Positions 55,329 to 61,891 of a DNA stretch of 64,000 nucleotides are shown here, in pieces (position 1 is the first letter of the stretch; every line of letters begins with the position of its first letter). Below the pieces are notes generated by a model, which made no database searches, was not told the origin of the DNA, and worked only from the letters and a program-made list of their open reading frames with translations. The position numbers and the translations under genes were made by a program. Location of the stretch: NCBI GenBank assembly GCA_017860615.1, contig JAGDMU010000002.1:1-64000 (forward strand), given 5' to 3'. The stretch is from Pseudomonadota bacterium (GTDB taxonomy: Bacteria > Campylobacterota > Campylobacteria > Campylobacterales > Sulfurospirillaceae).

Positions 55329-55509
55329 TAACTGACCTTACGCACTCTTTACAATGGTGCACACACTAAAAAGGTATTAGATATTAGGCAGATTTTTACA
55401 AAAACTGCGTTTTGCTTATTGCGAATCATCGCTAAACCTTATCACTTAGCCTCACTTCGGCATTGATTAAAGCTTATGTTCAATTATAAAGAGTACATAA
55501 AATCAATTA
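55329..55509. mobile_element. MITE-like inverted-repeat element, copy 2 (181 bp, decayed)
   Basis: The left ~65 bp match copy 1 (shared start TAACTGACCTTACGCACT and later GTATTAGATNTTAGGCAGA), and the right ~65 bp match its other end. About 90 bp of the middle are missing or different. The right terminal repeat pairs with the left, but most of the differences are C-to-T on the repeat strand. The element again starts and ends in TA. It has no coding capacity and lies between the GH17-GT2 terminator and the aldehyde oxidoreductase promoter. Confidence 0.7.
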
Positions 55510-55567
55510 ATTAAATGTGTAAAAAAAGATATGCTAAAAAAGCATGTTTTTGTTTTAATATCTTTCA

Positions 55568-55607
55568 TTGACTTTGCTATTTTCATGCTATAAACTTTCA
55601 ATATTAT
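55568..55607 (+). promoter_or_regulatory. Aldehyde oxidoreductase promoter with shared Hyf/AOR motif
   Basis: TTGACT at 55568-55573, GCTATTTTCATGCTATA at 55576-55592, 9 bp, then TATTAT at 55602-55607. Spacing and sequence match the hyf promoter exactly apart from a few bases. TTGACT-N17-TAAACT is an alternative standard promoter reading. The ATG at 55638 has AAAGGAG upstream. Confidence 0.7.
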
Positions 55608-55637
55608 GGTTGAAACAACCGTATTAAAGGAGTTAAA

Positions 55638-57374
55638 ATGGCTGATTTAGTTTACCGTGTCAACATGACAAACCTTAGTTTTAAAATCGAAGAGGTGCCA
55701 TCTGAATGGTTAGGCCTTGGTGGTCGTGCCTTAACATCCACAATTGTTGCAAAAGAGGTTGATCCAGAGTGTCATCCCTTAGGACCAAACAATAAACTTG
55801 TTTTTGCCCCAGGACTTCTCTCAGGTACCAGTGCTTCCAATAGTGGTCGTAATTCCTGTGGAGCGAAAAGCCCATTAACAGGTGGTATTAAAGAGTCGAA
55901 TGTTGGTGGAACCAGTGCAGGTATTATGTCAAAGCTTGGTGTTAAAGCGTTGATTATTGAAGGTATGCCTCAAAATGAAAATACTTTTTATCAATTACAT
56001 GTCACTAAAAACAATGTTGAATTTATTGAAGTACCTGAACTTGTAGGGCTTGATAATTACGCTGTTTTGGATGCAATGGCTGCAAAATATGACAAAAAAG
56101 TTGCGGTTATGAGCATTGGTCGTGTCGGTGAAATGCGTATGAACCTTGCTAATATCTCTGTCAAAGACCCTGGTGGAAAACTTAGAAGCCATGGACGTGG
56201 AGGCCTCGGTGCTGTTATGGGTTCTAAGAAAATCAAATGTATCACTGTAGATGCAGAAAATTATAAAGAAGTTACCATTGCTGATCCTGAAAAATTCAAA
56301 GAAGCAAGTAAAATCTTCACAAAAGCCCTTCAAGAAAATCCTATCAGTGGAGAAGGGCTACCTGCATTTGGAACCAACGTTCTTGTTAATATCCTTAACG
56401 AAGCGGGTGGTCTTCCAACACGTAACTTTAGAGCTGGAAATTGGGAATTTGCTGAGAATATCTGTGGTGAGACAATGGCAGAAAATATTAAAGCAAGAGG
56501 CGGTAAAACAACGCATGGCTGTCATGCAGGTTGTGTTATCCAATGTTCACAAGTCTATAATGACAAAGATGGTAACTACCTCACGTCTGGCTTTGAATAC
56601 GAAACCATTTGGGCACTTGGAGCAAACTTTGGTATCAAAGATTTAGATTTGATTGCAAAGATGGATGGTCTTATGGATGATTTAGGTGTCGATTCTATCG
56701 AAACGTCTGTTACATTTGGACTTGCCGTTGATGCAGGAATCCTCGCTTATGGCGATGGCGAAAAAGCATATGAGCTCTTATCAAAAGACTTGCCAAATGG
56801 CACGCCAATGGGTCGTATTATCGGAAGTGGTACCCATCTTTTAGGAAAACTTTATGGCTTAGTTCGTGTTCCAACCGTTAAAGGTCAAGGTATTCCTGCA
56901 TATGAACCACGCGCGGTTAAAGGTCAAGGTATTACCTATGCTACCTCAACCATGGGAGCTGATCATACCGCAGGTTACGCAGTTGCTACCAATATTCTTA
57001 ACAGTGGTGGACATGTTGATCCACTCAAAAAAGAGGGACAAGTTGAACTTGCACGTAACCTCCAGATCGCAACAGCTGCTGTTGATAGTACTGGTATGTG
57101 TATCTTTGTTGCGTTCCCTGCCCTTGATGATCCAAAATGTTTACCTGCCCTTGTCGATATGATCAATGCACGCTTTGGTTGTAGCCTCACAATTGATGAT
57201 GTTGTTAATTTGGGTAAAACTATTCTTAAAAGAGAGCATGAATTTAACATCAAAGCGGGTCTTAACAGTGCAGACGATAGACTACCTGAATTTATGAAAT
57301 ACGAAACCCTTCCTCCACACAATGTGGTTTGGGACTTTACAGGTGAGGAAATTGATGAATTCTGGAATTTTTGA
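55638..57374 (+). CDS. aor: Tungsten-dependent aldehyde:ferredoxin oxidoreductase
   Basis: A 578-residue AOR-family enzyme. The N-terminal domain has GLGGRALTS and NSCGAKSPLTGGIKESNVGG, typical of the pterin-binding fold. 4Fe-4S ligands are C295-x3-C299-x3-C303 (GCHAGCVIQC) and Cys488 (STGMCIF). The family oxidises aldehydes to acids, or reduces acids, with ferredoxin at a tungsten-bispterin site. An adjacent MoaD-like protein and a ThiF/MoeB-like protein fit supply of the pterin cofactor. Its promoter shares a motif with the hydrogenase operon. Which aldehyde it uses is unknown; other AOR clades act on glyceraldehyde-3-phosphate or benzoyl-CoA. Confidence 0.9.
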   Translation: MADLVYRVNMTNLSFKIEEVPSEWLGLGGRALTSTIVAKEVDPECHPLGPNNKLVFAPGLLSGTSASNSGRNSCGAKSPLTGGIKESNVGGTSAGIMSKLGVKALIIEGMPQNENTFYQLHVTKNNVEFIEVPELVGLDNYAVLDAMAAKYDKKVAVMSIGRVGEMRMNLANISVKDPGGKLRSHGRGGLGAVMGSKKIKCITVDAENYKEVTIADPEKFKEASKIFTKALQENPISGEGLPAFGTNVLVNILNEAGGLPTRNFRAGNWEFAENICGETMAENIKARGGKTTHGCHAGCVIQCSQVYNDKDGNYLTSGFEYETIWALGANFGIKDLDLIAKMDGLMDDLGVDSIETSVTFGLAVDAGILAYGDGEKAYELLSKDLPNGTPMGRIIGSGTHLLGKLYGLVRVPTVKGQGIPAYEPRAVKGQGITYATSTMGADHTAGYAVATNILNSGGHVDPLKKEGQVELARNLQIATAAVDSTGMCIFVAFPALDDPKCLPALVDMINARFGCSLTIDDVVNLGKTILKREHEFNIKAGLNSADDRLPEFMKYETLPPHNVVWDFTGEEIDEFWNF

Positions 57375-57601
57375 TGCACGTTTTTGTTAAACTCTTTGCT
57401 CAGTACCGAGAAGGTCGCTTTAAGGCTGAGCAAAGAGAATATCCAAACGAGACAACGGCTCAAATGGTAATAGATGCCTTAGAACTTGAGCGCGTATCGC
57501 CTTTGGGCGTTTTAATGGTGAATGGCAGACATGTTGATCCATCATATTGTTTACAAGAGGGTGATGAAATCGCCCTCTTCCCAAAAGTGGGTGGCGGTTA
57601 A
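57374..57601 (+). CDS. MoaD/ThiS-like small sulphur carrier of the tungsten cofactor
   Basis: A 75-residue ubiquitin-like protein ending KVGGG, the C-terminal glycine tail that is adenylated and thiocarboxylated by an E1-like enzyme. It is likely the MoaD supplying sulphur for the AOR pterin. The ATG at 57374 shares one base with the AOR stop (TGATG), and is preferred to a TTG one codon earlier. The ThiF-like gene at 57977 is the likely activating enzyme. Confidence 0.82.
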   Translation: MHVFVKLFAQYREGRFKAEQREYPNETTAQMVIDALELERVSPLGVLMVNGRHVDPSYCLQEGDEIALFPKVGGG

Positions 57602-57873
57602 TGCTCTTTGAGTCCGGAGAGAAGCCTGTAAGATCCAGGTGTTCCTGGGGGTAAAAGAGCAACCCTATCTCCCTCGCGTAACAGTGTCTCTTTAGGCATG
57701 ACGGTATGATTGACAAACACTGCTTCAACATCACTTTGCTTAAGCCCTAAAGAATCGATCAAATCAACAATACATATTTTATCCTCAACAACCCAAGGAG
57801 CATCAACATAAGGTATGCCTTGTTGTTTGAGTTTTTCGCGTAAAAATGAAAAAGCATTGAGTATAATGTGCAT
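57598..57873 (-). CDS. Second ubiquitin-like (MoaD/ThiS-fold) protein without a diglycine tail
   Basis: A 91-residue protein starting MHIILNAFSFLREKL. The beta-grasp pattern ends LREGDRVALLPPGTPG, like MoaD/ThiS, but 12 residues (SYRLLSGLKEH) follow the glycine, so there is no free Gly-Gly end. It converges on the MoaD-like gene with a few bases of stop-codon overlap. Its promoter region carries the third copy of the Hyf/AOR motif. It may bind AOR or act without thiocarboxylation; processing to expose a glycine is another option. The start 30 codons upstream in the same frame is rejected since it runs through the motif. Confidence 0.7.
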   Translation of the reverse strand: MHIILNAFSFLREKLKQQGIPYVDAPWVVEDKICIVDLIDSLGLKQSDVEAVFVNHTVMPKETLLREGDRVALLPPGTPGSYRLLSGLKEH

Positions 57874-57923
57874 GAAATATCCTTCTAATGCATCTAAAAA
57901 CTCTGAATAGCTTATAATAAGTT

Positions 57924-57940
57924 TGTAGCATGAGAATAGC
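57924..57940 (-). promoter_or_regulatory. Third copy of the Hyf/AOR motif, divergent region of the MoaD2-like and ThiF-like genes
   Basis: On the minus strand GCTATTCTCATGCTACA, 15 of 17 bases as in the hyf and aor promoters; both changes are T to C. A TATTAT follows after 4 bp rather than 9. It lies 50 bp upstream of the minus-strand start (57873) and 36 bp upstream of the plus-strand ThiF-like start (57977). Confidence 0.6.
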
Positions 57941-57976
57941 TTATTATGTAGAAAATTATACACTAGGATACAGAAA

Positions 57977-58762
57977 ATGGAACTTTTAACGTTTATAAAA
58001 GAACAAACTATCGATGGATTTCTCCCCCTTAAATCGTCTTATATGGCAATGGAACGCTTTTCATGCACCTTTAGAGAGGTGGAAGCAATGGCTCTTAAAC
58101 ATAACATCACACCCCTACGCTATAAACGTAACCAAAAAACCATCTCTGTTGAAGAGCAATACACTCTTTTTCAATCCACGGTTCTTATCATCGGTTGTGG
58201 AGGGCTTGGTGGGTTTGTCTCTGAAATACTCACTCGCATAGGCGTTGGAACGCTTATTTTATGTGATGGCGATGTGTTTGAAGAACATAATATGAATCGT
58301 CAAAATTTTTCATCACCTAAAACCTTGGGTCGTTTAAAAGCTGAAGTCTTAAAAGAAAAACTCGAAGAAATTAACCCTGCTTTGCAGGTCAGAACCATAA
58401 CAACGTTTTTTGCCCCAGAAAAAGATGCACATCTCATCCATGAAGCCGATGTTATCGTCGATGCACTAGACAATCCCGATCTTAAATGCCTGCTTGCAAG
58501 GCTTTGTTATGAAAAGCAAAAAGCATTTGTGCATGGAGCGATTGCTGGTTATTACAGCCAGTTTGCAACCTCTGCTTTGCTTGAGCCACTCTACGCTCAA
58601 AAAGGCGATGGTGTTGAAAAAAAAGTAGGCAATCCCTCTTTTACCGTCTGCTTTGCAGCCTCAATTCAAAGTACAGAAGTGGTAAAATTGCTTTTAGGAA
58701 AACCTCATCTTCAAACACCTCTTATGGGGGATTTATGGGAGTATGAGCTTATTTCGCTATAA
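57977..58762 (+). CDS. ThiF/MoeB/HesA-family E1-like adenylyltransferase
   Basis: A 261-residue protein. After an N-terminal ~65 residues comes the Rossmann ATP site VLIIGCGGLGGFVSE (about 72-86), DGDVFEEHNMNRQNF (about 98-112) with the catalytic Asp-Arg region, and VDALDNPDLK. It adenylates the C terminus of a ubiquitin-like carrier, most likely the MoaD-like protein at 57374. The zinc-binding CxxC pairs of MoeB are not evident, closer to HesA-type members of AOR clusters. It is divergent from the second ubiquitin-like gene. Confidence 0.85.
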   Translation: MELLTFIKEQTIDGFLPLKSSYMAMERFSCTFREVEAMALKHNITPLRYKRNQKTISVEEQYTLFQSTVLIIGCGGLGGFVSEILTRIGVGTLILCDGDVFEEHNMNRQNFSSPKTLGRLKAEVLKEKLEEINPALQVRTITTFFAPEKDAHLIHEADVIVDALDNPDLKCLLARLCYEKQKAFVHGAIAGYYSQFATSALLEPLYAQKGDGVEKKVGNPSFTVCFAASIQSTEVVKLLLGKPHLQTPLMGDLWEYELISL

Positions 58763-58785
58763 TCGCAAAAAAAACAGGGAATGAA

Positions 58786-60003
58786 ATGCAACGACTCCAA
58801 GACGCTCTTTCCACTTTTCATGCACTCTGTTTAGGAATGATTGTCTCTGCACTACTGATCATTAAGCTCAGTCTGATCCCTACGTATGCCTACTATTTTA
58901 TTTGGCAAAGTACCTTTGTTTTTCTTCTCATTGCCATCGTTTTAAGTATCTATTTCAATAAAAGTAAGCTCTTTGTACTGCTCCTTTTTCCACTCTTTTT
59001 TTCACTCTGTTTGGCTTTTCCAAACACCCTTTTTACAAAGCTCAGTGTTTCGGCTTTTTGGCACATTACCCCTGTTATCACAGCATTAGGTTATCTGTTG
59101 ATTTATGCATTGCAAGAGCGTGGACTTTTTAGCTCTTTTGGAGCATTGCGTACAAGTATCGGTCTTATTATACTGGGCATTGGGTATATAGGACTCAAAT
59201 ACTTCTCTCCTGCGTTACAACAAGCCCTAGATACCCCTATCTTACATGTAAGCCTTCAAGGTCTTGCAAAAGCCAGTGATTTTATTGTGATTATTACGAT
59301 AGTTTCACTACTTTTTGTCTTTTTAATCTCAATGCTTTTTGAGATACAAAGCCAGAAAGCGCCTTTTTGGATGCTTTTTTCTCAGATGATTCCACTTCTT
59401 TTTTTACAAGAAAGTAACCATTTCATTCTCTTCTGTCTTGTGGCTTCATGGATTGCTATTGCTGCTCTTGTTCATGATGCATACCGTATGGCATATATCG
59501 ACACACTCACAGGGGTACCATCTCGTAGAGCGCTGGAAGAACGCTTCTTGCGCTTAGGTTCAAACTATATCATTGCAATGGTTGACATCGACTTCTTTAA
59601 AAAGTTCAACGACAAATTTGGTCATGATATTGGTGATGATGTTTTAAAACTGGTCGCCAAAGAGTTAAGTCATGTCAAAAATGGCGGCAAAGCGTATCGT
59701 TATGGAGGGGAAGAGTTTACCATTCTTTTTAGCGGTAAGAAAAAAGAGGATTGTATCATGGCGCTTGAAGAAATTCGTGAGCATATTTTTAGACGTGGTT
59801 TTGTCATTCGTGATAAAAATCGTCCTGAAAAAGCACCCAAAGAGATACGCGAATCTACCGCTGTTAAAAAAGAGAGACTCTCGGTGAGTATTGGTGTTGC
59901 GATGTCTGGTAAAGGCAAAACGCCACAAGAAATTATTAAACTTGCCGATGACGCTTTATATAAAGCAAAAGAGAGTGGGCGTAACTGTCTCATTTGCTTA
60001 TAA
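58786..60003 (+). CDS. Diguanylate cyclase with multi-helix membrane sensor
   Basis: A 405-residue protein: seven to eight membrane helices (~15-235) and a C-terminal GGDEF domain (~240-405) with YGGEEFTI. The motif is intact. An insertion of ~25 charged residues (the KNRPEKAPKEIRE region) lies between the GGEEF loop and the last beta strand. It starts 23 bp after the ThiF-like gene, with AGGGA upstream; the start MQRLQDAL is chosen over an ATG 5 bp earlier in another frame. Confidence 0.87.
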   Translation: MQRLQDALSTFHALCLGMIVSALLIIKLSLIPTYAYYFIWQSTFVFLLIAIVLSIYFNKSKLFVLLLFPLFFSLCLAFPNTLFTKLSVSAFWHITPVITALGYLLIYALQERGLFSSFGALRTSIGLIILGIGYIGLKYFSPALQQALDTPILHVSLQGLAKASDFIVIITIVSLLFVFLISMLFEIQSQKAPFWMLFSQMIPLLFLQESNHFILFCLVASWIAIAALVHDAYRMAYIDTLTGVPSRRALEERFLRLGSNYIIAMVDIDFFKKFNDKFGHDIGDDVLKLVAKELSHVKNGGKAYRYGGEEFTILFSGKKKEDCIMALEEIREHIFRRGFVIRDKNRPEKAPKEIRESTAVKKERLSVSIGVAMSGKGKTPQEIIKLADDALYKAKESGRNCLICL

Positions 60004-60029
60004 TTTACACATAATCACTTTTTTTAATG

Positions 60030-60038
60030 TGTTACAAT
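60030..60038 (+). promoter_or_regulatory. Probable extended -10 for the first Cys-rich gene
   Basis: TG-T-TACAAT at 60030-60038. It lies over an in-frame ATG at 60037, so that ATG would precede the transcript start and the ATG at 60067 (with AAAGGA upstream) is the real start. Confidence 0.5.
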
Positions 60039-60066
60039 GGATGTAAAATATCCAAAGGATTTCTTC

Positions 60067-60285
60067 ATGAGTAATACAGCCCTTAAATGCTCGTTGTCCG
60101 AATGTAAAGCACGTCTTAAAGCCGTTGAAAACATGAGTTTAGCAGAGCTTGAAGAGTATGCTACTCGTTGCTCGACATGCGGTAATTGGATACTCAAAGA
60201 TGATCCTATTGCCAATGAAACGTACATGAAAGTTTCAACAAAATGGGCAGAAACATTCAATAAATCTCTTTTAGAAAATCCCTAA
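60067..60285 (+). CDS. Small Cys-rich protein, paralogue 1
   Basis: A 72-residue soluble protein with Cys8, Cys13, Cys35 and Cys38 (C-x4-C-x21-C-x2-C), a likely zinc or iron site, and a helical C-terminal half ending in a TKWAETFN segment. The neighbour at 60417 has the same length and spacing. No recognised family. It has its own promoter and AAAGGA ribosome site. Confidence 0.7.
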   Translation: MSNTALKCSLSECKARLKAVENMSLAELEEYATRCSTCGNWILKDDPIANETYMKVSTKWAETFNKSLLENP

Positions 60286-60416
60286 AAACCAAGATTTTAG
60301 TCATATTTTTAGATTAACAGCTTTTTTTTAGTCCTCTTTTGGCTTTTTATAACTACTATATTCCTCGTTATTACCTAATAATGCCTTTTATTTTCTTTCT
60401 CATCACAAGGAATCTA

Positions 60417-60635
60417 ATGAGTCAAAAAAACCTTAAATGTACCAAGAAAGAGTGCCAAAAAAAGTGTGAAGACTTTATTTTCATGAATATAGATCAGCTT
60501 TCAACACAAATCGAACAGTGTGAGGAGTGTAATAGCGGTATTTTTAAAACAAATGCTGTTGCGGCACATACGTACCAGCAAATTGCCCTTCTATGGGCAG
60601 AAGGGCACAATCAAACAATAGGGAAACTTCGTTAA
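60417..60635 (+). CDS. Small Cys-rich protein, paralogue 2
   Basis: A 72-residue protein with Cys8, Cys13, Cys35 and Cys38 aligned to its neighbour, plus Cys17. The C-terminal half includes QIALLWAEGHNQ, similar to KVSTKWAETFN in paralogue 1. The ATG at 60417 follows AAGGA; an earlier in-frame ATG has no ribosome site. The 131-bp gap between the paralogues is AT-rich with no other feature. Function unknown; metal binding inferred. Confidence 0.7.
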   Translation: MSQKNLKCTKKECQKKCEDFIFMNIDQLSTQIEQCEECNSGIFKTNAVAAHTYQQIALLWAEGHNQTIGKLR

Positions 60636-60647
60636 ATGAAGGTTCCC
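60621..60647. terminator. Terminator between paralogue 2 and dapD (convergent)
   Basis: GGGAAACTTC and GAAGGTTCCC pair over 10 positions with one A-G mismatch, loop GTTAAAT. It covers the stop of paralogue 2 and lies in the 21-bp gap before the dapD stop on the other strand. Confidence 0.6.
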
Positions 60648-60656
60648 TACACGAGA

Positions 60657-61874
60657 TTAATGGAGTTCGCTGTTAAGCTTGATCTCACGTTTACTTCGGG
60701 TTGCTACAATCATACCATTGACGCTATTTTGACGGAAATGAATTCCATCTAAGCCTGCTAATTCTAAGCCTTTAAAGAAAACGATCTCTTCTTTACCTGC
60801 TTTTTTGAGTTTCGCTTTTGGATTGGCTTCAATGATTTTGGCAAGTTCAACGCCGCCCACACCGATTTTAGTTCCTTCTAAAATAGCAATACCTGCATCA
60901 ACGATACACCCATTGCCTAAAGGAATACCTGTTACAGAGTTGGCTCCAAGCAGTGTGTTTTCACCAATGCTCACAGGGTTGCCATTGGTTCCACTAAGAA
61001 CACCCAGAATGCTAGCGCCTCCGCCAACATCACTTCCACGTCCAACAACAACCGAAGAACTGATACGTCCTTCGACCATCACAGCACCCGTAGTACCTGC
61101 ATTGAAGTTTACATAACTAGCTCCAGGCATAATGGTAGTACCTGCATGAAGTTGCGCACCCATACGAACTTTACTTGCATCTAAGATACGTGTGTTATCC
61201 GCAGGAATCATATGCGCTAAGAATCGTGGGAATTTATCGACAGATTCGATGAGTGGGTATTCACCCAAAAGTTTCATTTCCACTTCGTGCATTCTAAGCC
61301 ATGCAAGCTCTATAGGTTGCCCCAATGACCATGCCACATTTTCAAGCACGCCAAAGGCACCTGAAAGGTTCAGTGAACGGATTGGTGCTTTGCCAGATGA
61401 AAGGGCATAAAGTTTCAAATAAACCGATTCAGGGCTAAGAGGGGCATCATCCTCAAATAAGAAAACAATACGGTAATCTTTTTTAAGCTTTTCCGTTTGT
61501 GCAATCCAGTCAAGTGTTTTAATCACTTGAACGTTTTTATGCGCTTCGCCGATTGCTTGATTAAGGTATGGGGTAAACGCATTCATTGCATTTTTAACAA
61601 ATTTCTTTTTCACGTCATAAACAAATTCACTGCTCGTAAAATCTACATCAACACCACTCTCTTGGAGTGCTGCTATTAAAATAGCCGCACTGCCGAAGTT
61701 TTCATTCCAGTTAACAACAGGAAACGTTGCTTGTAAAATTTTCTCAGGGCTTAATTGTCCTCTGTCTACTCTAGCGATACCAAAACCAATGGGTTTACGG
61801 TACCCCTCTTGCGCTTCAATCTCTTTGACTAATGCTTTGAAATCTGCTTCATCAATCGTTACACGTAAAGCCAT
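60657..61874 (-). CDS. dapD: Tetrahydrodipicolinate N-succinyltransferase
   Basis: A 405-residue protein starting MALRVTIDEADF. The C-terminal third has left-handed beta-helix hexapeptide repeats (GTTIMPGASYVNFNAGTTGA, then GENTLLGANSVTGIPLG). This long DapD type is common in Campylobacterota and actinobacteria. It succinylates tetrahydrodipicolinate in lysine and diaminopimelate synthesis. The ATG at 61874 with AAAGGAGAAA upstream is chosen over an earlier ATG in the frame. It starts 17 bp after mrp. Confidence 0.9.
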   Translation of the reverse strand: MALRVTIDEADFKALVKEIEAQEGYRKPIGFGIARVDRGQLSPEKILQATFPVVNWNENFGSAAILIAALQESGVDVDFTSSEFVYDVKKKFVKNAMNAFTPYLNQAIGEAHKNVQVIKTLDWIAQTEKLKKDYRIVFLFEDDAPLSPESVYLKLYALSSGKAPIRSLNLSGAFGVLENVAWSLGQPIELAWLRMHEVEMKLLGEYPLIESVDKFPRFLAHMIPADNTRILDASKVRMGAQLHAGTTIMPGASYVNFNAGTTGAVMVEGRISSSVVVGRGSDVGGGASILGVLSGTNGNPVSIGENTLLGANSVTGIPLGNGCIVDAGIAILEGTKIGVGGVELAKIIEANPKAKLKKAGKEEIVFFKGLELAGLDGIHFRQNSVNGMIVATRSKREIKLNSELH

Positions 61875-61891
61875 ATTTTCTCCTTTAATCC

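Noticed and set aside
57874-57963. Upstream extension of the second ubiquitin-like gene
   Set aside because: It would run through the Hyf/AOR motif and promoter and adds residues unlike the beta-grasp family.
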